Source: Teichococcus deserti
Lineage (GTDB): Bacteria > Pseudomonadota > Alphaproteobacteria > Acetobacterales > Acetobacteraceae
Length of the DNA stretch: 39,888 nt
Direction: 5' to 3'
NCBI RefSeq assembly: GCF_001982615.1
Contig: NZ_MLCO01000024.1
Span: 1 to 39,888 of the forward strand
Numbering within the stretch: the stretch's first letter is position 1; every line of letters starts with the position of its first letter. A program made the position numbers and the translations under genes. Under the pieces are notes generated by a model. That model was not told where the DNA came from and did not search any database. It worked only from the letters and a program-made list of their open reading frames with translations. Below are positions 22,865 through 31,001 of this stretch, piece by piece.

Positions 22865-23397
22865 TCACGCGGAGCCATCCTCCCAACGCCGCCGCGACAG
22901 CCGCTCGGCCAGGAAGTCGCCGAGCGCCTCGACCTTGGCGGGCCGGTTCCGCGTGGTTGGCGTGACGAAATACAGCCGCCGGGGGCGAGTTGCCATTCCG
23001 GCAGCAGCGCCTCCAGCCTGCCCGCTGTAAGATGCTCGGCGGCGATGAATTCCGGCAGCTCGGCGATGCCCATCCTCTCCAGCAGGGTCGGCAGCAGCGC
23101 ATCGACATTAGTCACCCGCAGCGGGCCAGAAGGCGAGATGGCCTGCACCTCGCCCGCCGGGCCAGTGAAGCGCCAAACGTTGCCCCGCGTCCGGTAGGCA
23201 TAGCCCAGGCAGTGATGCGCGGCGAGCCCGCCGGGATGCTGCGGTCTGCCATAGCGCGCCAGATAGCCCGGCGCCGCCACGATCTGCCGCGTCATCGGGC
23301 AGAGCCGCCGGGCGACGAGGGAAGAATCCTCCAGCACGGCGATGCGCAGCGCGGCGTCAAAGCCCTCGCCGATCAGGTCGACGCTGGCATCGCTCAC
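22865..23397 (-). pseudogene. LysR regulator remnant lacking the DNA-binding domain, frameshifted
   Basis: The sequence from VDLIGEGFDAALRIA to EALLPEWQLAPG is a LysR effector-binding domain. The 90 or so N-terminal residues, including the helix-turn-helix, are missing. A 1-nt deletion in the CCGCCGGGGG run near 22,977-22,985 shifts the frame. In the other frame the domain ends normally with LYFVTPTTRNRPAKVEAL to a TGA at 22,865-22,867. The upstream end is fused to a truncated secreted-protein gene at about 23,397. Confidence 0.85.
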
Positions 23398-23582
23398 ATG
23401 CCGCGCACCGGGAAGCCGGCGGCCTGCTGGATGCCCTGCTCGATCGCCGGATAGCTGTCCTTGCGGTAGGCGGCGATGGCGCGGCGCTCGGCCAGGCCCA
23501 GGCGCTCCTGCGCGGCGGCGGCGAAGGGGGTCGCCAGGAAGGAAGCCGCCGCCAGGCGGAACAGGATGCGCCGTGTCGTCAT
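23394..23582 (-). pseudogene. Truncated secreted protein, N-terminal 62 residues
   Basis: An ATG at 23,582 opens a signal peptide (TTRRILFRLAAASFLATPFA, cleavage near AAAQ). About 38 mature residues follow (LAERRAIAAYRKDSYPAIEQ and onward), then the frame ends RGM-stop exactly where the LysR remnant begins. The abrupt end at a junction with an unrelated domain indicates a deletion or recombination that removed the rest of both genes. The family of the full-length protein is unknown. Confidence 0.6.
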
Positions 23583-23664
23583 CACCGATCTCGAGCCGTT
23601 ATGCGCGGAATGGAGCGGGCGACAGCGATTCCGGCAAGCGGCGCCGGCCCTCGCAGGCCGCACG

Positions 23665-24351
23665 TTATCGCGACTGTTCCAGCACGAAGACATGCGGCGC
23701 ATCGCCCGGCAGGGTTTCCGGCGTCAGCTCCAGGCTCGACCCGCCGACGAAGGTGACGGAAGCCGGCGGCAGGCGGCTGGTGAAGCGCTCGACCGGCTCG
23801 ATCGGCAGCACGCCGCGCGGGCTGTAGTAGTGCATCGGGATGACGACGCGCGGCCGGAGGGCGGCGATGGCCTTGTCCAGGTCGTCGAGGGCGATGGTGG
23901 CGTGCTCGCCGGTCAGCGCCAGCAGGATATCGACCTGCCCGGCCAGCGCCGCCAGATGCTCGGGCGCGACCGGATTGCCGATGTCGCCCATATGCAGCAC
24001 CCGCAGGCCGCCCAGGGTGAAGTGGTACAGCGCATTGGCGTCCGGGTCGCGGCCGGCGGCGGCCTGGTAGTCGAAGGTCAGGCTTTCATAGGCGGGGAAG
24101 CCGCGGATGCGCAGGCCCAGCGCCTCGATCCCCTCGGGCGGCAATTCCAGCGCGTTGACGACCGTCGGCGAGCCCTGGACGTGGCTGGGGTCCGAATGGA
24201 AGTCGTCGGTGGCCGAGCTCATGATGACGAGATCGGCCGGCTCGTCGATCGGCGCGAAGCCGCTGCGCGCCGGGGCATAGGGGTCGGTGACGACAGCCAG
24301 GCCATCGGCCTCGAGCCGGAAGCTGGCATGGGCGTAGAAGGAGATTTTCAT
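23665..24351 (-). CDS. Metallo-beta-lactamase-fold protein (UlaG-like) with degenerate metal motif
   Basis: A 228-residue protein beginning MKISFYAHASFRLEADG, typical of the UlaG/UPF0173-type branch of the MBL fold. Late metal-site motifs are visible: VLHMGDIG (Asp) and PMHYYSP (His). The usual HxHxDH motif after the VIM strand is replaced by SSATDDFHSD, so two canonical histidines are missing while DD-x-H remains. It may bind metal differently or have lost hydrolase activity. The start ATG overlaps the LysR stop (24,348-24,351), so both are translated from one message. I chose this ATG because it matches the family opening. Confidence 0.83.
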   Translation of the reverse strand: MKISFYAHASFRLEADGLAVVTDPYAPARSGFAPIDEPADLVIMSSATDDFHSDPSHVQGSPTVVNALELPPEGIEALGLRIRGFPAYESLTFDYQAAAGRDPDANALYHFTLGGLRVLHMGDIGNPVAPEHLAALAGQVDILLALTGEHATIALDDLDKAIAALRPRVVIPMHYYSPRGVLPIEPVERFTSRLPPASVTFVGGSSLELTPETLPGDAPHVFVLEQSR

Positions 24352-25259
24352 GACGGGCTCCGGGAGGTTGCGGCGCCGGCGCGCATCTCCGCCAGCAGCC
24401 ACTGACGAAAGGCCTGCAGCGGGCGCGACTGGCCATGCGACGGCGGATAGGTCAGCCAATAGGTGCGGCGGCTGACCCCGAGATGGGCGAAGGGGGCGAC
24501 CAGACGGCCGGTGGCCAGGTCGTCCTCCACCAGGAAGCGCGGGATCAGCGCAAGGCCCAGCCCGGCGCCGGCGGCCTCGGCCATCAGCGGCGCGTGCTGG
24601 AAGCCGGGGCCGTGCCGCAGCTCGGGCGTCGCGGCGCCGAGATCGGCCAGCCAATCCTCCCAGGCCGCCGGGCGGTCCAGATGGTGGATCAGCGGCAGCT
24701 TCGACAGCGCCTGGAGCGCCGGGCGCGGGCCGGGCGGGCGCAGGCGCGGGTGGCAGACCGCCACCTGCTCCTCGACCAGCAGCCTGTCGGCGATCAGCTC
24801 GGGCGGCGGGGCGCTGTTGAAATAGATGGCGGCGTCGAAAGGGTGCCGCGCGAAATCGACATCCTCGGTGCGGGTATAGAGGTTCAGCCGGATCTTCGGA
24901 TGCGCGGCGACGAAGCCGGCATGGCGCGGCATCAGCCAGACGGCGCCGAAGCCGGGCAGCGTGGTGACATGCAGCGAGGCCGCCTCGCCCTGCCGCGCCA
25001 CCCGGGCCGAGGCGCGGTCGATCCGCGCCAGGGCCGGCGCGATCTCCTTCAGATAGGTCGCGCCATCGGCGGTCAGCGCCAGCCGCCCGGCCTCGCGCCG
25101 CAGCAGCAGGGTGCCCAGGTCGCCTTCCAGCAGCCGCACCTGGCGGCTGATGGCGCCGGGGGTCAGGCAGCAGGCGCGGCCGGCCTCGGCGAAGCTTTGC
25201 AGACGGGCCGAGGCCTCGAAGGCCTGCAGCGCCATCAGCGAGGGCAGCCGGCGCTGCAT
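24348..25259 (-). CDS. LysR-family transcriptional regulator (GcvA-like)
   Basis: A 303-residue regulator of the GcvA/AmpR-like branch, opening RRLPSLMALQAFEASARLQS with HTH core GRACCLTPGAISRQVRLLE. The start at 25,259 follows AGGAGG with 7-nt spacing; a longer frame upstream was rejected for that reason. It is coupled to the MBL-fold gene by a 4-nt overlap. It is divergent from the solute receptor/amidase operon, with 134 bp between starts, and probably controls one or both. Confidence 0.93.
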   Translation of the reverse strand: MQRRLPSLMALQAFEASARLQSFAEAGRACCLTPGAISRQVRLLEGDLGTLLLRREAGRLALTADGATYLKEIAPALARIDRASARVARQGEAASLHVTTLPGFGAVWLMPRHAGFVAAHPKIRLNLYTRTEDVDFARHPFDAAIYFNSAPPPELIADRLLVEEQVAVCHPRLRPPGPRPALQALSKLPLIHHLDRPAAWEDWLADLGAATPELRHGPGFQHAPLMAEAAGAGLGLALIPRFLVEDDLATGRLVAPFAHLGVSRRTYWLTYPPSHGQSRPLQAFRQWLLAEMRAGAATSRSPS

Positions 25260-25393
25260 CGCACCCCTCCTCTGCTGCGACGAAAACTGCGGGGACCCGC
25301 AGTCTTCATCGCTTGCCCCCTGCCGCGCAAGCCCCTGCAATGACGCCAGGAAATGCCGTTGCCCGCCCCGTCGCAGAATGGAGCGCCTTGCCG

Positions 25394-26974
25394 ATGATCC
25401 GCCGCCGCCACCTCCTCGCCACCAGCCTCGCAGCTGGCCTGTCCGCGCCCTCGGTCCGCGCCGCGCCCGCCCGGGTGCTGCGCTTCATCCCGCAGGTGGA
25501 TCTGGCGATCCTCGACCCGACCTTCGCCTCCTTCTACGTGACGCGGAACCATGGCTACATGGTCTTCGACACGCTCTACGGGCTGGACGGCAATTTCGCC
25601 GCGCAGCCGCAGATGGCCGCCGGGCACGTCATCGCCGCCGACGGCAAGCAGTGGGACATCACCCTGCGCGACGGGCTGCTGTGGCATGACGGGGAAAAGG
25701 TGACCGCGCGGGATTGCGTCGCCTCGATCCGCCGCTGGATGGCGAAGGACGCGCTGGGCGCCGCCCTGCTGGAGGCGACCGACGCGCTCGAAGCCCCCGA
25801 CGACCGCACCATCCGCTTCCGCCTGAAGAAGCCCTTCCCGCTGCTGGCCTATGCGCTGGGCAAGACGGCGGCGCCGATGTGCGCCATGATGCCGGCCCGC
25901 CTGGCCGAGAGCGACCTGGGCAAGCCGATCACCGAGATGGTGGGCTCCGGCCCCTATCGCTACCTGGCCGATGAGCGGCTGCAGGGCGCGCGCAACGTCT
26001 ATGCCCGCTTCGACCGCTATGTCCCGCGCGAGGGCGGCACGCCGGACTGGACCGCCGGGCCGAAGGTCACGCATTTCGACCGCGTCGAATGGACCACGAT
26101 CCCCGACGCCTCCACCGCCTCGGCCGCGCTGATGACCGGCGAGCAGGATTGGTGGGAGCTGGCCTCGCTCGACCTGCTGAAGACGCTGCGGGCGCGGCGC
26201 AACCTGCGCGTCGCGGTGACCGACCGCACGGGCTGGATCGGCGTGATGCGCGCCAACCACACCCAGCCGCCCTTCGACAACCCGGCGATCCGCCGCGCCT
26301 TCTGGGGCGCGCTGGACCAGGCCTCGGTGATGCAGGGCATCGTCGGCGACGAGCCTTCGCTGTTCCATGACGGCATCGGCTTCTTCTGCCCCGGCACGCC
26401 GATGGCCAGCGATGTCGGGCTGGAGGTGCTGAAGGGCCCGCGCGACTACGACAAGGTCAAGAAAGAAATCCTCGCCGCCGGCTACAAGGGCGAGCGGGTG
26501 GTGGTGCTGGCCCCGGCCGATTTCCCCAGCATCAACACCATGGCGCTGGTCTGCGCCGACCAGATGAAGAAATGCGGGTTGAACGTCGATCTGCAGAGCA
26601 TCGACTGGGCCAGCATGACGCCGCGCCGCTCCAACCGCGGCTCGGTCGACCAGGGCGGCTGGAGCGTCTTCTTCACCGCCTTCACCGGCAGCGACCTGCT
26701 CAATCCCGGCGGGCATTTCGTGCTGCGGGCCCAGGGGCAGAGCGGCTGGTTCGGCTGGCCCGACAGCCCGCGCATCGAGCAGCTGCGCAGCGCCTGGTTC
26801 GACGCCCCCGACCTGCCGGCGCAGCAGCGCATCTGCCAGGACATCCAGCGCCAGGCGGTGCAGGACGCGCCCTATTACCCGCTGGGGCAATGGGAGCAGC
26901 CGACGGCGCATGCCGCCAACCTGACCGGCATGCTCGACGGCTTTGCCACCTTCTGGAACATCCGCCGTGCATGA
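25394..26974 (+). CDS. ABC transporter solute-binding protein, family 5 (peptide/nickel type)
   Basis: A 526-residue periplasmic receptor of the SBP_bac_5 family. The signal peptide is MIRRRHLLATSLAAGLSAPS and ends near VRA. Family landmarks are HGYMVFDTLYGLDGNF, DGLLWHDGEKVTARDC, SGPYRYL and NPAIRRAFWGALDQ. A more upstream ATG at 25,340 would place a charged extension before the signal peptide, so 25,394 was preferred. It overlaps the amidase gene by 8 nt. No permease or ATPase subunits are present next to it, so it relies on components encoded elsewhere. A peptide or amide-containing ligand fits the amidase partner. Confidence 0.9.
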   Translation: MIRRRHLLATSLAAGLSAPSVRAAPARVLRFIPQVDLAILDPTFASFYVTRNHGYMVFDTLYGLDGNFAAQPQMAAGHVIAADGKQWDITLRDGLLWHDGEKVTARDCVASIRRWMAKDALGAALLEATDALEAPDDRTIRFRLKKPFPLLAYALGKTAAPMCAMMPARLAESDLGKPITEMVGSGPYRYLADERLQGARNVYARFDRYVPREGGTPDWTAGPKVTHFDRVEWTTIPDASTASAALMTGEQDWWELASLDLLKTLRARRNLRVAVTDRTGWIGVMRANHTQPPFDNPAIRRAFWGALDQASVMQGIVGDEPSLFHDGIGFFCPGTPMASDVGLEVLKGPRDYDKVKKEILAAGYKGERVVVLAPADFPSINTMALVCADQMKKCGLNVDLQSIDWASMTPRRSNRGSVDQGGWSVFFTAFTGSDLLNPGGHFVLRAQGQSGWFGWPDSPRIEQLRSAWFDAPDLPAQQRICQDIQRQAVQDAPYYPLGQWEQPTAHAANLTGMLDGFATFWNIRRA

Positions 26975-28328
26975 GGCTTCTCTCAGTGCCATCGCCCTGG
27001 TCGAGAGCTTCCGCAAAGGCAGCCTTTCGCCGGTGGAGGTGCTGGAACAAACTCTCGAACGGCTCGAGGGCGCGCGCGACCTGAACGCCGTCGCGCTGCT
27101 CGACGCCGCCACCGGCCGCCGCATGGCCGAGGCCTCGGCGCAGCGCTGGCGCGAGGGCCGGCCGATCGGCCCGCTGGACGGCGTGCCCGTGGCGATCAAG
27201 GACACCGGCCATGTCATCGGCTGGCCGACGCGCTATGGCTCGGCCACCAGCAGCGACAGGCCGGCCACCGAGGATTCCCCCGGCATCGCCCGGCTGCGCG
27301 AGGCCGGCGCCGTCTTCTTCTGCAAGACCACCACGCCGGAATATGGCTGGAAGGGCATCACCCATGGCCCGGTCTCCGGCGTCACCCGCAACCCGCATGA
27401 CACAGCGCTGACCCCGGGCGGGTCCAGCGGCGGCTCGGCGGCGCTGGTGGCGGCGGGGGTGGTGCCGATCGCGACCGGCGGCGATGGCGGCGGCTCGATC
27501 CGCATTCCGGCCGGCTTCTGCGGCGTGGTCGGGCTGAAGCCCAGCTACGGGCTGGTGCCGCATGCGCCGGCGCCGCTGGGCTGGCTGGGCGTCTTCGGCG
27601 GCATGACCCGCGACGTCGCCGACACCGCCCTGCTGACCCGGCTGATCGCCGCCCCCGATGCCCGCGATTCCTTCGCGGCGCCGGCGCCGGCCGTCGATTA
27701 CCTGGCCGAGGCGGAAAAGGGCGTGGCGGGGCTGCGCATCGCCGTCTCCCGCAACCTGGGCTTCCGCGGCGTGGTCGACCCCGCGGTCGCCGATGCCTTC
27801 GAGGCCGGGGTTCAGGCGCTGGGCCGGGCCGGCGCGGTGCTGACCGAGGTGGACCTCGACCTCACCCCGCTGCGTGGGCCGCTCGACGTCATCTGGCGCG
27901 CCGCCTTCGCCGCCACCCTGGCCCCGGTCGACGGCGCCGGGCTGCAGACCATCGAGCCCGAGCTGCTGGAGCTGGTGGTCTCGGCGCAGGAGCTGACGGC
28001 GGCAACCCTGCAGCGGGCGCAGGATGCGGCGCGGGCGCATGGCCAGGCGATGCAGCGTTTCCACCAGAGCCACGACCTGCTGGTGACGCCGACCCTGCCG
28101 TTGCTGCCCTTCGCCGCCGGGGTGAACACGCCGGACAAGACGCGCTTCCCCGACTGGTACGACTGGACGCCCTTCACCTGGCCCTTCAACCTCAGCCGCC
28201 AGCCGGCCATCTCGGTGCCGTGCGCGACCGTGGGCAAGCTGCCGGTCGGGCTGCAGGTGGTGGGGCCCATGTTCGGCGAGGCGCTGGTGCTGCGCGCCGC
28301 CCGCGCGCTGGAGAAAGCGAAGGTCTGA
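26967..28328 (+). CDS. Amidase-signature family hydrolase
   Basis: A 453-residue amidase starting at GTG inside the end of the receptor gene. The amidase-signature triad is visible: Lys78 (VPVAIKDTG), cis-Ser153/154 in PGGSSGGSAAL and the nucleophile Ser177 in GGDGGGSIRIP. Asp-tRNA amidotransferase GatA is the same fold, but the context and lack of gatB/gatC argue for a catabolic amidase. Eight-nucleotide overlap with the family 5 receptor suggests coupled synthesis, with the amidase acting on the imported compound. Substrate is unknown. The end abuts the convergent MFS gene with no gap. Confidence 0.9.
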   Translation: MHEASLSAIALVESFRKGSLSPVEVLEQTLERLEGARDLNAVALLDAATGRRMAEASAQRWREGRPIGPLDGVPVAIKDTGHVIGWPTRYGSATSSDRPATEDSPGIARLREAGAVFFCKTTTPEYGWKGITHGPVSGVTRNPHDTALTPGGSSGGSAALVAAGVVPIATGGDGGGSIRIPAGFCGVVGLKPSYGLVPHAPAPLGWLGVFGGMTRDVADTALLTRLIAAPDARDSFAAPAPAVDYLAEAEKGVAGLRIAVSRNLGFRGVVDPAVADAFEAGVQALGRAGAVLTEVDLDLTPLRGPLDVIWRAAFAATLAPVDGAGLQTIEPELLELVVSAQELTAATLQRAQDAARAHGQAMQRFHQSHDLLVTPTLPLLPFAAGVNTPDKTRFPDWYDWTPFTWPFNLSRQPAISVPCATVGKLPVGLQVVGPMFGEALVLRAARALEKAKV

Positions 28329-29642
28329 TCAGCCGTGGTTCCCGGGCGCCGCCTCCGGCCAGAGGTGGCGGCGCCAGAAGACCAGCACCGCCAGCGTCGC
28401 GACCATCCCCGCCCCGCCATACAGCGCCGTGGTCGCCGGGAAGCCGATGCCGCCGATCAGCGGGCCGGAGGCCAGCAGCCCGACCGGCAGGCCATAGATG
28501 GCGAGCGTCCGCATCCCCATGATCCGCCCGCGCAGCCCGGGCGGCGCGCCGCGCAGCAGCAGCACCGACATCGGCAGGGTGCAGAGCATCTGCGCCACCC
28601 CGATCAGCGGCAGCACCACCAGCCCGCCGGCGAGGCTCGGCACCTGGCCGAACAGGATGACCAGCCCGTGCCAGGCGATGCTGAAGACCAGCATCATCCG
28701 CGCCGGCTTCACCCGGCTGCCCATGGCGCTGAGCAGCAGCGAGGCCAGGATGCTGCCCGCCCCGACCGCCGCCACCAGGTAGCCGAGCCCCGCCTGGCTG
28801 CTGCCATAGACGTCGCGCGCCACATAGGGCAGCAGGCCCAGGGTGAAGGGGTAGCAGGTCAGGTTGACCAGGAAGGCCATCAGCATGGCGGCCAGCTGCG
28901 GCGGCGCCTGCCAGACGGCGCGGGCGGCCTCGGCGAGATCCGCCAGCGGCGTCGCCTTGCGCCCGATCGGCGGCGCGGCGCGGGCCGGCACCTCGATGCC
29001 GAAAGTCAGCAGCAGCCCGGCCAGGTAGCAGCCGACGACGGCCAGATAGGCCTGGCCCATGCCCAGGGCCAGCACGGTGCCGGCCCCGGCCAGGGCGCCG
29101 ACCACGCGGGCGGAATCGGTGGTGATGCGCGACAGGCTGACCGCGCTCATCAGCCGGTCGTCGGGCATGGTCTCGCCGATCAGCACGTTGCGGATGCCCA
29201 TGTCGGAAGGGCGGATCATCCCCGCGATGCCGGCGCCGACCAGCACCAGCAGCGGCGTCAAATTGTCGGTCAATGCCAGCACGGCCAGCACGGCGGCGAT
29301 CGCCGCATAGGCCAGCCGCATCGCCGCCAGCACGCGGCGATGGCCGATCGCATCCCCCAGCAGCCCGAAGAGCGGCGCCACCAGGGTTCCCAAAAACTGC
29401 AGCGAGCCGAAGAGCGTGACCAGCAGCACCGACTCGGTCTGCACGATGATGTACCAGCCGAGGATCAGGGTCTCCATCTCGAAGGCCCAGGAGGTCATCA
29501 GGTCGGCCGACCACTGGAAGCGGTAGCTGCGGATGGCGAAGGGCGCGAAGGCCGGGCTCCGCGGGGCGATCGTCATCGCGCCGCGCCGCCGGCGGCGGGC
29601 GCTGCTGTCCTGGTCATGCGATTTCCCCCTCTCGGCCAGCAT
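28329..29642 (-). CDS. MFS transporter (EntS/MFS_3-like exporter)
   Basis: A 437-residue protein with about 12 hydrophobic segments. The opening FAIRSYRFQWSADLMTSWAF and GDAIGHRRVL (loop 2-3 motif) resemble the enterobactin-exporter-like MFS_3 branch. The second half has SRVKPARMMLVFSIAWHG and GLRGRIMGMRTLAIYG. The start is uncertain: ATG at 29,642 adds a basic tail, while ATG at 29,576 gives a more typical N-terminus. It is tail-to-tail with the amidase. No siderophore genes are present, so the exported compound is unknown. Confidence 0.85.
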   Translation of the reverse strand: MLAERGKSHDQDSSARRRRRGAMTIAPRSPAFAPFAIRSYRFQWSADLMTSWAFEMETLILGWYIIVQTESVLLVTLFGSLQFLGTLVAPLFGLLGDAIGHRRVLAAMRLAYAAIAAVLAVLALTDNLTPLLVLVGAGIAGMIRPSDMGIRNVLIGETMPDDRLMSAVSLSRITTDSARVVGALAGAGTVLALGMGQAYLAVVGCYLAGLLLTFGIEVPARAAPPIGRKATPLADLAEAARAVWQAPPQLAAMLMAFLVNLTCYPFTLGLLPYVARDVYGSSQAGLGYLVAAVGAGSILASLLLSAMGSRVKPARMMLVFSIAWHGLVILFGQVPSLAGGLVVLPLIGVAQMLCTLPMSVLLLRGAPPGLRGRIMGMRTLAIYGLPVGLLASGPLIGGIGFPATTALYGGAGMVATLAVLVFWRRHLWPEAAPGNHG

Positions 29643-29767
29643 CCCCCGAAGCGGCCAGCCGCGCCAGAGGCCGCGCCTATCGCGGCGATAGAGCCCATCG
29701 CATGGCCCTGCCCCCGCTTCCGCCCGAGGATCAGCCCATCGCCATCGAGCGCGAAAGGAGCCCCGCC

Positions 29768-29896
29768 ATGATCCGCACCCTGCTGCTGCTGGCCGCCGTC
29801 GTCACCCTGATGATGACGACCGCCCCGGGCGGCATTCTGGGCCCGGCCGTCGCCACGGCACCCCAGGCGACGGCGACCGCTTCGCGCCCGGCCTAG
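29768..29896 (+). CDS. Small hydrophobic peptide, 42 residues
   Basis: A short frame starting at ATG 29,768 after an AAAGGAG ribosome site 9 nt upstream. It encodes a single hydrophobic segment (MIRTLLLLAAVVTLMM) followed by an Ala/Thr/Pro-rich tail. It may be a small membrane or exported peptide. It lies between the divergent MFS gene and oxyR, 65 bp before the latter. No homologue is recognised and it may be spurious in this GC-rich DNA. Confidence 0.4.
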   Translation: MIRTLLLLAAVVTLMMTTAPGGILGPAVATAPQATATASRPA

Positions 29897-29961
29897 GCCA
29901 GGGCATAATCCGCCCCGAGCGCCGCCGCGATTCGCGATGGCCCCCGGGACTCCTCGCGACC

Positions 29962-30939
29962 ATGAATCTGGCAGGCCTGAATATCCGCGACCTCGACTAT
30001 GTCGTCGCCGTCGCCGAGTTCCTGCATTTCGGCAAGGCGGCGCAATCGCGCAACGTCAGCCAGCCGACGCTGAGCGCCCAGCTGCGCAAGCTGGAGGAGA
30101 CGCTGGGCGTCGCCCTGTTCGAGCGCGGCGCCCGCGGCGTGCTGGTCACCCCCGCCGGCGAGCCGCTGGTGGCCCAGGCCCGCGTCATCCTGGCCGAGGC
30201 CCGCCGGCTGGGGGAGCTGGCCCAGGCCGCCGCCGAGCCGCTGACCGGGACCTTCCGGCTGGGGGTGATCGCCACCCTCGGCCCCTATCTGCTGCCGCTG
30301 CTGCTGGCGCCGATGCGCGCCCGCTACCCGAAGCTGCAGCTGGTGCTGACCGAGGGCATGACCCGCCCGCTGATCCACGCCCTGGAAGCCGGCGAGCTGG
30401 ATGCGGTGATCGCCAGCACGCCGCTGGAAGACCCGGCTTTGACCACGCTGCCGCTGTTCCGCGAGGCGCTGGTGCTGGCGGTGCCGCGCGACCATCCGCT
30501 GGCCGCGGTCGAGCGCGTCGAGCTGGCCGACCTGCCGGTCGACGACCTGATCCTGCTGAGCGAGGGCCATTGCCTGCGCGAGCAGGCGCTGGCCTGCTGC
30601 CCGCAGGCGCTGCGCGGCGGGCGCGGCGTGGTCCAGGGCGGGCGCCAGGCGGCCAGCCTGGAGACGCTGCGGCAGATGATCGGCCACGGGCTGGGCTGCT
30701 CGCTGCTGCCGCAGCTGGCGGTGCAGGTCGGTTCTCTGCTCGACGACATGGTGGCCTACCGCCTGGTCCATGGCAGCTCGCCCGAGCGGCAGCTGGCCCT
30801 GGTCCACCGTCCGAGCTTCGGCCGCATCCGCGACATCCGCCTGCTGCGCGAATTGCTGCTCGACGCGCTGGCCAGCGCGGGCACGCTGACGGTGCATGCG
30901 AGGCCGTCGACGCAGCGGGACGCGCTGCCGCGGGGTTGA
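29962..30939 (+). CDS. oxyR: OxyR-type hydrogen peroxide-sensing LysR regulator
   Basis: A 325-residue LysR protein with strong OxyR character: NIRDLDYVVAVAEFLHFGKA at the start, HTH core SQPTLSAQLRKLEETLG, and the redox segment SEGHCLREQALACC. Cys204 corresponds to E. coli Cys199. Nine residues later Cys213 matches Cys208, and an additional Cys212 is adjacent. Peroxide would oxidise Cys204 and form a disulfide, switching on defence genes. No catalase or peroxiredoxin gene is next to it, so the targets lie elsewhere, unless the divergent MFS gene is one. A C-terminal extension is Ser/Arg-rich. Confidence 0.88.
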   Translation: MNLAGLNIRDLDYVVAVAEFLHFGKAAQSRNVSQPTLSAQLRKLEETLGVALFERGARGVLVTPAGEPLVAQARVILAEARRLGELAQAAAEPLTGTFRLGVIATLGPYLLPLLLAPMRARYPKLQLVLTEGMTRPLIHALEAGELDAVIASTPLEDPALTTLPLFREALVLAVPRDHPLAAVERVELADLPVDDLILLSEGHCLREQALACCPQALRGGRGVVQGGRQAASLETLRQMIGHGLGCSLLPQLAVQVGSLLDDMVAYRLVHGSSPERQLALVHRPSFGRIRDIRLLRELLLDALASAGTLTVHARPSTQRDALPRG

Positions 30940-31001
30940 GGTGACGGCGGGCCCGCCGCTAGCCTGACCCCGCCCGATCACCGCGGAGGCGCCCGGCCCC
31001 T

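Noticed and set aside
28335-29771. 478-codon plus-strand frame opposite the EntS-like transporter
   Set aside because: His/Gln/Arg-rich shadow without motifs; the minus strand encodes a clear 12-helix transporter.
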